From Ryuthela nishihirai (lineage: Eukaryota > Arthropoda > Arachnida > Araneae > Heptathelidae), in assembly GCA_038380435.1 (NCBI GenBank), contig JAWZYU010000027.1, positions 2,229,156-2,293,155 of the forward strand: a stretch of DNA of 64,000 nt. The letters run 5' to 3'. The translations under genes were made by a program, and so were the position numbers. The notes beneath the pieces were generated by a model that had not been told where the DNA came from, ran no database searches, and saw only the letters and a program-made list of their open reading frames with translations. Positions 11,325 to 22,372 of the stretch are shown one piece after another; within the stretch, counting starts at the first letter, position 1, and each line of letters starts with the position of its first letter.

Positions 11325-12594
11325 AGCCTGGACAGACTTGATCAAAAGGAGAGATATTAATTATGCATAAAACTTCAGGTGAGTGGATTTCTTTGTTCTT
11401 CCTCGGATTTGTATCTAGCCTACTTCAAGTGATGGAAATTGTTAAAAATTACATCAATCGAAGTTATGTGTTGAAACTTAAAAGTACATATTAAAACGAG
11501 TTAAAAAAATAATTTATCCATTACAATTTGATTAGAATATTTGAGAATGTTATAAAACTAATTGCCAAATTTAAAAAAAATTAATAGCTACTAGCCGCCC
11601 AATTAAGGAGTGTCTAAGGGAGAAGAGAGCTTGCTTCCATACGCGTAATGCAAACTTTTCTATTGCAGCGCCCGCTAAATATGGTAAATTCGTGTATTGC
11701 AGTGAGGCCACCTAGCCAGGGAGAGGAGCGAGTTTTCTGCGTTATTTTTTCACTGCCGAGTAAGGTTTTCTATGGCTTACACCACGTGACTAATTTTACG
11801 TACACCTCGTCTTTTCAATTGGAGAGCAAATAAGAAGGAATTATTAAAAAATTTTTACTTAATAAAATCCTATTTTGTAAAACAGGTAGCAGCTGTGATC
11901 AAGAAGAAAATTTTAATGTTTTAAAAACTCTACAGTATTTAGTATATTATAATGAATTGAGATTTATGTCTCTCTGTTCTATAACCTGTTTTTATGCAGT
12001 TATATTTTATACAATTAGAGATATTTTCAATAAATATCATATCGAGTTTTTTACTTATATAAACTGTTAACAGATGGCAGCACGCACTTCTCGTATCAAC
12101 CATAAAAAAGAACTGTACTACTAGAACAAAGTGCAGACACCTATATGCATCTATGTGCTCCAGGGAACTGCAACATAATTGAGTTACATATTCGCAAGAT
12201 GATTAAATGTATTAATTTACATATCAATTTTAAAAATTCTGCAAAAATACTAAGAAAAACATACAACGGATCCTCCAGGTATCGTAAAATGCGCTCGTAA
12301 ACGGTATAAAATGCTCATTGGCTAACTTTAGGATCAGCCACCACTGTACGCTAATAGCCATGGGTGTTAGACAGTTTGAAACACTAATTAAATCACATTA
12401 AATGTTTCAAGAGTTAGGCAAACAATAGCTACAATGGGCTAAAAGGATTGCACTACGCATGCGCAGATAGCCCCTTACAGTTTATTTCTATGTCTGCAGA
12501 GCAATTTGCCACGTTCATCTTCGGCGAAATTCCGCAGTGCGGCGTCACTTAGGTTTATGCGAAGCGGGGCTTCTCCTTCGACATTCTTTGGCTC
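11325..12594. other. Non-coding AT-rich region
   Basis: No gene, tandem repeat or recognisable transposon seen. Minor points are an isolated CGCATGCGCAG motif near 12454 and a small GC-rich patch at about 12525-12550. Open frames here are under 70 codons and look random. Confidence 0.5.
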
Positions 12595-12716
12595 AACTCT
12601 CCTCCCTGTCCTTGAACAATAGGGGGAAACAATGGGCTTCCAAAAGGCGCCGTCCGTCAAATGGGACATTAAACCATGGCTCCTTGTGCTGGAGAGCCAT
12701 ACCCGTGCACCTTAAA
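12595..12716 (+). mobile_element. SINE-A internal fragment
   Basis: The run CAATGGGCTTCCAAAAGG, GCCGTCCGTCAAATGGGACA, TTAAACCATGG and GGAGAGCCATACCCGTGCAC matches the middle of SINE-A in plus orientation. Both the tRNA head and the 3' end are missing. The ORFs that cross it are not coding. Confidence 0.7.
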
Positions 12717-13839
12717 ATAAAAAAGTGCCCATTAGAAATCAAAATTTTAATAGTAATGACTTTTTGGAGGATATTGTATATTAGGTTCAAAAAAAATGTT
12801 TTTTTTTCATTACCGATGAATTTAATTTCTAAGAAAATGTTTACCAGAATCAAGTTCTATTTGCCCTCTGATCTCTTATTGTTTCCTTAGATCCGTTCCG
12901 TTAGGGTTGCTATGAGAATAAAATTCACCAATGATTATAAATATTTGAAACGGAATTTTGCAATAAATATAAATGTTCGGATACGACATAAGACAAATAA
13001 TTAATGCATGAAATCAAAGGATCATAATTCTGAATGTCCTGTATTTCAATGTGTTGTTCTCTTCCGTTTTATTTATAGTTCTAAGAAAGTATGAATAAAA
13101 TTGTTCAATTTAAGGTATAATTAAGTAAATATGTAGGAAATTTTGTGGCATCTAAAATGCATCCAACGGATACTTTATATACGAAATTTATACTGATAGG
13201 GAAGTTATTGGTTATATCTAGCGTACGGATATTTTTACAATATTGATATCCTAAGACCCTGGGCTTATTAACTGAGAAATCGAAATTAAAAAGAAAGCGA
13301 AAGTTATTTTCGAGAATGTCACTCTTTTAAATCCACATATAATAATAATGGTCACCTTTCTAAACAACGAAGGTTATGGTTTCCATGATTACGTGTTTTG
13401 TTTTCGGTATTGGGATATCATTTGTCTGTCTGAAAACAAATTACTCTAAAATTAATGACTTCTTTTTATTTCATTAGAGTAAAATTCCGTAAGCAGATAA
13501 TTAAAAATTCATTGGCACCCAGGGTCGAATCCAAGAGGTCCATGTACCATTTGAGAATGCTGTTAAGGTAATTGATTAAAAAAAAAATCATTAATTTTAT
13601 GAATTTTTCGTGCATTTTTCAAGAAAAGTTTTAACGTTCTCTGTCAACATTGCTCTTATTTATTTGAGAGATCTGTTAGACGAATGTCTTTAGTGTCTCA
13701 TAATCATACAGTAGTTAACGTACTCAATGAAACCATCAACTCCTTATCTATCGATTGAATATTACGCATAATGAACAACACTTCATATTACCTACATATC
13801 TATTTGATAAGGGTGCAGCCTTAATTCACTGCCCCACCA
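12717..13839. other. Non-coding AT-rich region
   Basis: Low-complexity AT-rich DNA with no coding signal. A lone tRNA B-box-like word (GGGTCGAATCC) lies near 13523 but has no matching A box. Confidence 0.5.
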
Positions 13840-13850
13840 GAATATCCAGT

Positions 13851-14235
13851 TGGGTTGGGTTGTTTTACCTCTGAGTGGCACTTTTTTGCACACCATGGGC
13901 TAAATGGCCAAGTCACATGGACCCCGAAGGACTCAGAGAAGGTTGGGGGACCCACTGGAACAGCTGTTGGGAGACAGATGGCAGCCTCCCGTCAAGGCCA
14001 TCCAGCATGTTCTTTGACGTGCACAGGGTATGGCTCTCCCGTACACTGGGCCACGGCTTAACGTCCCATCCGACGGACGGGGACCTTTCCAAGCCCATCG
14101 GTGTCCCCTACTGACCGTGGACAGGGCGGGGGAATTTTGCGGAGATAAATCTCAACGCTGACCCAGCTGGGACTCGAACCTGGGAACTACAGATTACGAG
14201 CCTGGCGCGCTACCGACTGAGCCACCCCGCCCCTT
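13851..14235 (-). mobile_element. SINE-A, full length, with 11-bp TSD
   Basis: A complete SINE-A in minus orientation, flanked by the direct repeat GAATATCCAGT at 13840-13850 and 14236-14246. That duplication is strong evidence of insertion by target-primed reverse transcription. The SINE 3' end here reads GGTTGGGTTGTTTTACC on the plus strand, so its tail is a short (CAACCCAACC) repeat and not poly(A). The tRNA-like B-box complement GGGACTCGAACC and the A-box complement GCGCGCTACCGACTGAGCCA are intact. Confidence 0.93.
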
Positions 14236-14339
14236 GAATATCCAGTCAAACAATCCCAGAGTGTTGACCCGACTTTATTAAAAAGTCCTTCAAATATGCT
14301 GGCTTCCATTGCGCAACAATCTTAATTACTTCCAACCCT

Positions 14340-14842
14340 TTAGACTACGAGCACTTGAGACTTTGAGTGATAAGGCATTTGAGACTACGAGCACTTGAGA
14401 CTGAGTGATAAGGCACTTGAGACTTTGAGTGATAAGGCACTTGAGACTACGAGCACTTGAGACTTTGAGTGATAAGGCACTTGAGACTACGAGCACTTGA
14501 GACTTTGAGTGATAAGGCACTTGAGACTACGAGCACTTGAGACTTTGAGTGATAAGGCACTTGAGACTACGAGCACTTGAGACTTTGAGTGATAAGGCAT
14601 TTGAGACTACGAGAACTTAAGACTTTGAGTGATAAGGCACTTGAGACTTTGAGTGATAAGGCACTTGAGACTACGAGCACTTGAGACTTTGAGTGATAAA
14701 GCACTTGAGACTTTGAGTGATAAGGCACTTGAGACTTTGAGTGATAAGGCACTTGAGACTACGAGCACTTGAGAATTTGAGTGATAAGGCACTTCAGACT
14801 ACGAGCACTTTAGAATTTGAGTGATAAGGCACTTGAGACTAT
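14340..14842. repeat. 40-bp bipartite satellite
   Basis: About 12-13 units made of two modules that share the end CACTTGAG: ACTACGAGCACTTGAG (16 bp) and ACTTTGAGTGATAAGG plus CACTTGAG (24 bp). Some units contain only the 24-bp module repeated (about 14640-14755), so the two modules recombine independently. The small minus-strand ORFs rich in SLK/SQV are read-throughs. Confidence 0.9.
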
Positions 14843-14852
14843 CACCCGTTAA

Positions 14853-14935
14853 AGCAGGCATGTCAAAGATACGGTCCGCGGGCCATGAGCGGCCCCCGGG
14901 GTATTTAGATGCGGCCCGCGACCTCGATTAATAGT
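14853..14935. mobile_element. Possible hAT-type transposon end fragment
   Basis: A GC-rich island in AT-rich DNA: AGGCATGTCAAAGATACGG, then TCCGCGGGCCATGAGCGGCC, and GATGCGGCCCGCGACC. This resembles the GC-rich ends with a GCGGCCCGCGG core seen in many animal hAT elements. No opposite end or transposase is visible nearby, so the class is an inference from memory of such ends. Confidence 0.35.
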
Positions 14936-15275
14936 ATTCGAATTTCTTGAATAGTTTTTCTATACTTGAACACATAGGTACAGATTACATATATCTATTG
15001 AACACACACTTATCTCTGTCACAAGTGCGTATTCTTTTTAAATTGAGTAAGCCTATGACATAATTCAGCCACGACCATGTGAAACTTTTTTGCAGTTATA
15101 AGAACAAAAGTGGGAAACAATAAAAACCTAAGGACTTTAGTTTCAAAGTGCATGCATTCAGCTAATAATTAACCGGCTGATAATTAATAAAAAAATATGG
15201 CATTTTTTTAAAATTTCAATGAAATTAAAGTCATTGGCAGCAATCATGAAAAGCCCAGTGACATTTTAAGTGTTT
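14936..15275. other. Non-coding spacer
   Basis: AT-rich DNA with no recognisable feature. CTCACATGT-like words flank the following SINE and recur at 15709. Confidence 0.5.
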
Positions 15276-15286
15276 CTCACATGTAG

Positions 15287-15664
15287 GATTGGGTTGTTTC
15301 ACCTCTGAGAGGCACTTTTTTGCACACCATGGGCTAAATGGCCAGGACACAAGGACCCCGAAGGCTCAGAGTACGTTGGGGGAGCTGACCCACTGGAATA
15401 GCTGTTGGGAGACAGATGGTAGTCTCCCGTCAAGGCCATCCAGCGTGTTCTTTAACGTGCACAGGGTATGGCTCTCCCGCACACGGGACCACGGCTTAAC
15501 GTCCCTTCCGACGAACGGCGGGTTTTCCAACTACTGACCGTGGGCAAGGCGGGGAGTTTTGCAGAGATAAGTCTCAACGCTGACCCAGCTGGGACTTGAA
15601 CCTGGGAACTGCAGATTACGAGCTTGGCGCGCTACCACCTGAGTCACCCTCCCCCCCCCCCCCC
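15287..15664 (-). mobile_element. SINE-A copy with TSD and poly-C expansion
   Basis: SINE-A in minus orientation, flanked by CTCACATGTAG (15276-15286) and CTCACATGTGG (15665-15675), a 10/11 match that I read as its target-site duplication. A small internal deletion near 15525 removes part of the body. The 5' end is extended by a C run (about 15650-15665), where other copies have GCCACCCCCGCCCC. Confidence 0.85.
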
Positions 15665-15675
15665 CTCACATGTGG

Positions 15676-16540
15676 GGAATACAAGAAATCCCACTGATAT
15701 TCTGTATTCCTCACATGTGGGAAATCAAGAAATCACAGTGACTAAACAATCCTGTAAAGCAATGAATGCCATTGTATCTCTAAAATTTTCTCTGAATTTC
15801 GCAAATATCATACTTGATAAGCTGTCTTTATAACAAAAACAAAGCAAAAAAAATATGGAAAGATTTCTTGCATAGAATATAAATTAAAATTAATTGATTC
15901 TGACCTAATATAGTCTGCACTTATTTAACGTTTAGGGGAACATTTTTTTTTTCTTTAAGAAACAACTCAACTTCTTAGCCTTATTATGAAGCAACTAATG
16001 AATGAAATATTCCACATTACATATCAAAAGAAAAAGCATTTAATTAAAAAATGATAATTAAAGAGAAAAAATGATAGGGAATCATAAAAAAGCATGTTGC
16101 AGGTTCATATGTAGTGATTTTTGAAAACTGATTAATCAGCTTGTCCTTAAAAGATTAATATCAAAAATTGAGGCTCACTCACTCCCCTTCTCAAGTATGT
16201 GTGTGCAATTGCAAAAAATACTTCCAGGTGAAAAGTTTATATTCTCAACAACAACCATTTCATACCTACTTAACAAATTCAGGTTAATGTCCTACATAGG
16301 CTTCAATGCATGTTGGAGCTCAAATCACTAGATATCATATGACTAATAGAGAATTGGATGTGGAAGTTGAGAATCATGCTTATAATATGAAAACGAAATA
16401 TTAAAAGGAATTTGCTAAAATTAGACTTCACCATTTAGGGAAACAAATGACAGAAAAATTAAAAGACATCAATATCAGAGCAAAATGATATAAATTTGCA
16501 CAAAACAATAATAAAAAATATATTTTGCAGCACTTGTGTT
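15676..16540. other. Non-coding AT-rich region
   Basis: No gene or known repeat recognised. A second CCTCACATGTGGGAAAT word at about 15708 duplicates the TSD neighbourhood of the preceding SINE. Confidence 0.5.
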
Positions 16541-16549
16541 TCTTCTATT

Positions 16550-17280
16550 TTATGTGTGTGATATGGATTTCTTCCTGTCTCAGCTGAAATGAAAATGGTT
16601 TACAATTTTTTTTCTTTTTTTATATCATAAATTTCAATTATGTCATTGTGTGTATGTGAGTATGTTGTATTATATATATATTATTATATATATATTATAG
16701 TATGTGTATGTGTGTATATTGTATTTCCTTCTGCCTAAGCTGAAATATAAGTTTACAATATTTGTTTCTTCATAGTATGAAATTTCAATCATGTCAATTG
16801 TGTGTGTGGGTTGGATTTCCTTCTGCCTCAGATGAAATGAGAGAAATTGTAAATTTTTTATATACATATAGCATGAAATTTCAATTATGGTGTGTGTATG
16901 TGTCACTTGGATATCCTTCTGCATCAGCTGAAATAAAAGTTCACAATATTTGTTTTTCCATAGCATGAAATTTCAATCATGTTATTACTTTTGTGTGTAG
17001 GGGGGGGGGGGCTTGGATTTCCTTCTGCCTCAGCTGAAATAATCAATAAATTTACAATATATATTTTTTTCATTGCATGAAATTTCAGTTATGTGTGCTT
17101 GTGGGGGGGGGGGGGGTGATATTCTTCTCCTTCAGCCAAAATAATAAGTTTACAATATTTGGACTTTTTAATAGCATGAAATTAAATTATGTCATTGTGT
17201 GAGTGTGGGGTTGATTTTCTGCCTCAGCTGAATCAAAAATAAAGTTTACACTCTTTAGTTATTGTTTTTACAGCGTGAAA
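16550..17280. repeat. Degenerate ~90-155-bp tandem repeat with TG and poly-G tracts
   Basis: About seven diverged copies of a block containing TTCCTTCTGCCTCAGCTGAA, then TTTACAATATTTG, then CATAGCATGAAATTTCAAT and CATGTCATTGTGTGTG. Block anchors lie near 16571, 16728, 16818, 16912, 17020, 17125 and 17216. Two copies carry long G runs, near 17000 and 17103. Spacing varies because the TG/G parts change length. Confidence 0.8.
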
Positions 17281-18024
17281 CAATAACTAAATTAATGAAT
17301 GTTCAGTTATAGAGTTGTGTTGTAAATTGTCCTAATGAATTACTAAAACAGCTTCTTTTTAATCCCATTTTTATACTTTTTTTTCCAAGTTTTCCTTCAG
17401 ATAACACATCGCGATAATAATAATAATAGTATATAAATTTATATTATTATAATATTAATAAAAATTAATATTATTAACGAAAGTAGAAAATAAATTATAC
17501 TTTTCATGTTTCTTCATTCGTGGATTTGCACATTTAAGATCTATAAATTTAGCGGACTTTTGATTTAGCCAAAAGATTTGATCATGTATTTAGATTTTAA
17601 AAAATGTCTACCATTGTCCCTATTTTAAACGGATTCAAAGTAAAGTCTGCTACGTTTACAATCAATTTAGTTCAGCATTACCAACATAATTAAGAGAATA
17701 TGGAATTTTTTCCAAATTTTTGCTACAAAACCATAATTTGAAAGAGAAGCAATTTCTAGCGTCTTCGCTTTTCATTCGATATAAATCGATTAGGATGCAT
17801 TAATTATTTCCGCTTTGTTGTTTTAATTACTACATTGGAATAACCTCAATGAAATAAAATAAGAGCAAAGTTCTGCTTCATTTCAATCATTCGGTAGCAT
17901 TGCTTAATAGCATTCATTGGCGTTTACCTAGGGCGTTTACCGGCATTTCGCAAGGCATCATGGGTATTCTTGCCTCCTTAAGCAATCTGCAGGCACATTC
18001 ACCTGTGATCATGGCGGCCAATGG
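17281..18024. other. Non-coding region with AT microsatellites
   Basis: Contains (ATA/TAT)-rich sequence at about 17416-17480. A short GC-richer patch at 17915-18020 includes ATCATGGCGGCCAATGG. No convincing exon. Confidence 0.5.
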
Positions 18025-18036
18025 TATGGGAATCGG

Positions 18037-18399
18037 TTGGGTCGTTTTACCTCTGAGCAGCATTTTTTTGTACACCATGGGCTAAATGGCCAGGTCACAA
18101 GGACCACGAAGTCTTAGAGAAGATTGGGGGAGGGGACCCACTGGAACTGCTGTTGGGAGACAGATGGTAGCTTCCCATCAAAGCCATGCAGTGTATTCTT
18201 TAATGTGCACAGGGTAGGCTCAGTTAGAATTTGTAAAGGATGTGTTTAATGTGCACAGGGTAGGCTCAGATAGAAATTTGTAAAGTTAGAAATTAGAAAT
18301 TTTGTGGAGATAAATCTCAATACTGACTCATCTGGTACTCGAACCTGGAAACTGCAGATTACGAGCCTGGTGCGCTACTAACTGAGCCACCCCTGCTCT
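18037..18399 (-). mobile_element. SINE-A copy, internally rearranged, with 12-bp TSD
   Basis: SINE-A in minus orientation, flanked by a perfect direct repeat TATGGGAATCGG at 18025-18036 and 18400-18411. The middle is replaced by a short local duplication around TTTAATGTGCACAGGGTAGG (about 18199 and 18246), so the region with GGCTCTCCC and the CCGTCCGTCGG part is lost. Confidence 0.9.
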
Positions 18400-18411
18400 T
18401 ATGGGAATCGG

Positions 18412-19011
18412 TGTCAGGTCTCTAATATTACTACCTCAATGTACTGTTCCCTTATCTTATTGTACCAATCGTACCATAAGTTTTTAAATTTTAGTGTTTT
18501 ATTGTTTAATTTGCTGAAAACCGTCATTTTTTATTATTTTGTTCAGTTTTTTTCATCATAACTTCCTGAAGGAATAGAAGGTATATATAAATTTTATTTT
18601 GAGTTATAGAGAGTTGTTTAGATATAGAGAGTTGTTTATAGAAGTAAATGTATTAACTGGAATTCTAATGAAAGAAAAACACTGAAAGAAATTTGTGATA
18701 TTCCAACTGGTATAAAAAATAAGTATCATTTATTTAGAATATTTGTTATGTATTTTTTGTTAGTAGTTATGCACTGAATGATTAAAGGCACTACCCCACA
18801 ATGAAACAGAGAAACCGTTTCAAAAGGACAAACGTGATTTCAGTGGTAATTGAGTGTATTTCAGTTATTGGTTAATAATATTCAATGGTTATAATGATTT
18901 TATTAAACAAATTATAATTAGTACTGTTTGCTTTAAAGCACACTAAATTACGGAACCATATGGTAATCCCATGTGAATGTAAAATTTCTGTATGTTTTTT
19001 AAATGGAAATC
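18412..19011. other. Non-coding AT-rich region
   Basis: No feature recognised. TAGAGAGTTGTTTA occurs twice at about 18606-18640. Confidence 0.5.
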
Positions 19012-19640
19012 ATCTGTTAACTGATCCTTTACACATTTATAAAACACTTTGTAATGCTGTCTCTTAGGACTAGTAGGGTGTTGATTTAGTTAGTCCCTGC
19101 CATTCTCAATGACTTATTACTCAATGATTGTCACATCTGTTCCTTTTTATACAGAATAGTACAGATAGTTTCAAAAATAGAATATTTAAAATGGTCCCAT
19201 TCTTCCTCTACTTCAATTTTTCCTCTACTTCAGGCTATTTCTGGTTCTTTCAGAAATTCATTGTTAAAGGAAACTTTTAACCTTTAGCACAATATTTCTT
19301 AATCTTCAATTGCAAGACACTTTTGACAAGGTAAAGGTGAGACCCATTTTCCGCTTCCTATACGACCTGGAATTTCTAACCAAACAAACACGTTTGCTCC
19401 TAATATATAACCAACCATATTCCTATAAAGCCAATCAGGAAATCATATGTATTTATAAATTTCTAATTACTGATACAAAAAAAATGTTGCTGACATATCG
19501 GGAATCGAACCCACAACTCTTTAGATACATGCTAGAGTGCTCTGTAATAAGTGTTATTCTCAAACCATTAAGTTTGCTTACTTGAATGAGATGTTCCCCA
19601 TTGACCTGCAATTATCATTGACAAAAGGACTTATCACATT
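19012..19640 (-). pseudogene. Decayed fragment of the RTE-like LINE
   Basis: The stretch GTTAACTGATCCTTTACACA through CTTAGGACTAGTAGGGT aligns with 37319-37385 of the full-length RTE-like copy B. TAAAATGGTCCCATTCTTCC and the following ~300 bp align with 37510-37830. The end (CTGTAATAAGTGTTATTCTC and on) aligns with 37850-37915. It covers the end of the endonuclease domain and the linker to the reverse transcriptase, with many indels. A tRNA-like insertion at about 19489-19543 splits it. Confidence 0.75.
19489..19543 (-). mobile_element. tRNA-like SINE head fragment (SINE-C)
   Basis: ACATATCGGGAATCGAACCC on the plus strand is the complement of a tRNA B box. It is followed by ACATGCTAGAGTGCTCT, matching the A-box side of the similar sequence at 46165-46275. 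It interrupts the RTE fragment. The copy is short and diverged. Confidence 0.5.
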
Positions 19641-19889
19641 TGGGAATCGCTGAAAAATAACTTGCAATTGTTAGAAAAACAAAAAAATAGTAAGAGGAAT
19701 TTATTATCTTTAAAATTGTACTTCTATAAATTTAAGTACATGTTCCTCAAAAATTTAATTGCTTTTGGACAAAAAAAAAGGCTGTTGAACAGTTCTGGGA
19801 CAAAAATTTAAGTAGCGCTCTAACAGTTCCATTTAAGGAATGTCATAAAAAGGCAATTTATTCATTATTTCTCCGTATATGAACTACTT

Positions 19890-21480
19890 CAACTAACGGC
19901 ATTATTAAGCAGATTCCTTGGTGTGGTCCTGGGCAACTGGCTGACATGGGGACCTCACGACCAGCACCTTTAGACAGTTGCCACAGCACAGTGAAATATA
20001 CTGTCTTTCCTTGCTGGTACTCAATGGGAAAGTTCCTGCAAGAACCTTCTGGCCTTGAAGCAGCACTTGCTGAGCGAGTTGGCCACTCTCCACACTATAT
20101 CTCTGCGTCTCTGTCTAGAATTCTGCCCTAACACATCAAATGCGTCTGTCATAGCAGTGGCTGATGACATGCCTTTCCGCCTGCACCAGAAGAGAAATAT
20201 ACTGTCATCTCTCGAGGCTCTATTCCCTCCACTTTAACCATGAGCTTCTCAGGAAGTTGCAAGACAGGCCAAACTGCTAACACCATGTCTGCCACTGACT
20301 TCTACGACCAAGTCATCCCTGCCAGCTCCACTGCTGGCAATATGCTCTTCCGTGACCTTCCACCCTGGAGGAACAGTGATCATATGATCAATGTCACCAT
20401 CCCTTCTCTATGTCGAAAGAACAACTCTGATCCAGTGGCCGTCAGACATCTCTCCACCTCCTATGTCACTGCACGACATGAGACATGTATTGAGGTCTTC
20501 ACTGATCCATCTGTGGACTGGGAAAGGCTACGTGCAGCCACTGCCTTGCCATCCCCGATATGGGAATAGCCAGAGGTTTCTGTATCCCGAATCTCGTTTC
20601 CTCCACCTGTGCTGAACTTCATGCTATCCTTAAAGCTGTACTCTTCATCCTCAGCCTCGAGAGTGGCAACTTTGTCATCCTCTGTGACTCGAAGTCAGCC
20701 TTGGAAGCTCTCCAGAAGTGAGACAGCAAGAACTGCAACCCCTTTCTCATCTAGATGATCATGGAGACTTGCTCCAAGGTCACTTCTGCCGGAATCACGG
20801 TTCATTTCCAGTGGATCCCCTCCCATGTAGAGATACATGGTAATGAGCTCGCTGATCGCGCCAAGAAGGTGGCACTTGAGAATAAGAGGTATGTTTCTAA
20901 TTACTTTCTCTCTCTCTCAGCGTCTGCAAGTATTCTGTTTTACAACTGATGAGCCAGTATTGTCTTGCCGAATGGCAGAAAGACAGCAGCTGCTCCTCAT
21001 TCAGGTACCTGGTCGATCCTTCTCTCACTGCTCCAACCTTGGCAGATCTGAGGAGACTCATCTTCATCATCTCCGAGTTGGTGTCATCTGTAACAACTCT
21101 ACACTTCACACTCTTGGCAGAGCTTACAATCCAAACTGTACCACTTGCAGCACACCTTAGACTGTATCCCACATTCTGCTCAACTGCTTCGGCTACAACG
21201 CAGAAAGAGAAGCTTTGTTCCACGAACTCCACGTTATCGGTACCACCGACTACTCCATCACCTCCCTTCTTCGTAATCATCACAATGTGAAGCTGCGGTG
21301 AACGTGCTTCCGACTGGTTACTGTTTTCTTTCAGAACATTGGCCTCTTCTGCAAGGTCTAATGTTTTTCTTTCTCCAGATTAGTGCTCTTATTAACTTTG
21401 ATAGAGAGAGCTGAGAGGCAGTTTCTTCTGCATCCTCTATCTTGCACTTCTGTTGTGACTGGTGTAAGGAGCCCCTTATT
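19890..21480 (+). pseudogene. I-clade-like LINE fragment: end of RT plus RNase H
   Basis: Three frames on the plus strand together give the C-terminal part of a non-LTR ORF2. Around 19990-20110 is the region after the RT active site (ILSFLAGTQWESS-like). Around 20610-20720 the RNase H start reads CAELHAILKAVLFILS, then FVILCDSKSALEAL. At 20755-20900 it continues VHFQWIPSHVEIHGNELAD, with the HxxIxGNExAD signature. At 21130-21230 comes a cysteine-rich tail, CTTCSTP then SHILLNC. Stops (for example near 20721 and 20752) and frame changes show it is dead. The RNase H domain points to the I group and not to Jockey or CR1. Confidence 0.85.
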
Positions 21481-21583
21481 GGAAGCTAATTTTACCATGA
21501 TCTTACAACAACTTGAACCTTATTTTTCATATTATTAAATAACTAATATTTTTGGTTGTGTATCTTATAAATGCGTCAATAAC

Positions 21584-21834
21584 TGTATCTCAAACATTGA
21601 AACGCACTCAATAGAAGGTCTTTGTATATACTAGGCAGCCACTGCCATCTGGCAGCCAACGTGCAAAGTAGTCGGAACAGTTTGTTTCACATTCTGAGGC
21701 GCAGTCGACAGGCTGTGTCCTAGAGGAGGCAGTGAGTTCACATTGGGACCAATAAAAGTAGCACTCTCATTAATCGTTAGTGTTGTATCTTTACGCAGTT
21801 ATATTTATCTATTGGCTACTGCATATAACAAAAA
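21584..21834 (+). mobile_element. Possible short solo LTR
   Basis: A 251-bp segment starting TGTATCTCAAACATTG and ending CTACTGCAT, flanked by ATAAC at 21579-21583 and 21835-21839. It contains CAATAAAAG, a possible polyadenylation signal, about 80 bp before the end. The end does not fit TG..CA exactly, so this is tentative. Confidence 0.3.
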
Positions 21835-22157
21835 AGTAATACCTAGTATCCTCCCAGTTGCCTGGAGGTGATATAGGAACTCCTTAATAGGAGCCAAAAT
21901 AACCAATAACATAAAAACTCTACATGCTAGCCATTTTTTAAGGCCAGATCTGAAATCAGCACCTGAAGAATAGTTAAAGGCAGCTTCAATTGACCATTTT
22001 ATAAAAACCTTGTAAACCAGTGTAATTTGTGAAAGATGAGATTCTGAACTTGCAGAACCTAAATCATGGCTGCTGCGATGGTACGTTTCAACATCCTGCT
22101 ACTGACATTAAAACATCCGGAAAGTTTTAGAATTAGAGTTCACAATAATATTTTGAT

Positions 22158-22372
22158 GGTCCGTCCCGTGGCCGAGTGGTTAGCACGCTTGGCTACTGAT
22201 CTAAGGGACCTGGGTTCGAGCCCCGGAATTAGGCATGGATGTGTGTGTCGTTTTTCTGCTGAGGTCCTGCCATCCTCTCAGATCTCCTACTGTGGCATAT
22301 AAACTGACAGGCTCCTGTCAGACCTCTGTGGCAAGCAGTGCTTGAGAGGGTATTTATTTTTATTTAATTTTA
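22158..22372 (+). mobile_element. SINE-B, full-length tRNA-derived copy
   Basis: The head is tRNA-like: A box GTGGCCGAGTGGTTAGCACG and B box GGGTTCGAGCCCCGG with a class II-like long variable region. Then come GTGTCGTTTTTCTGCTGAGG, CATATAAACTGACAGGCTCC, GTCAGACCTCTGTGGCAAGC and CTTGAG, ending in a (TATTT)n T-rich tail. The missing anticodon arm and the extended tail rule out a working tRNA gene. Related copies are at 24390, 44926, 45092 and 55629. Confidence 0.9.

Noticed and set aside
13518..13530. Isolated tRNA B-box word
   Set aside because: No A box at the proper distance and no SINE body.
20897..21283. Minus-strand 128-codon ORF
   Set aside because: It is the shadow of the plus-strand LINE RNase H and cysteine-rich tail.
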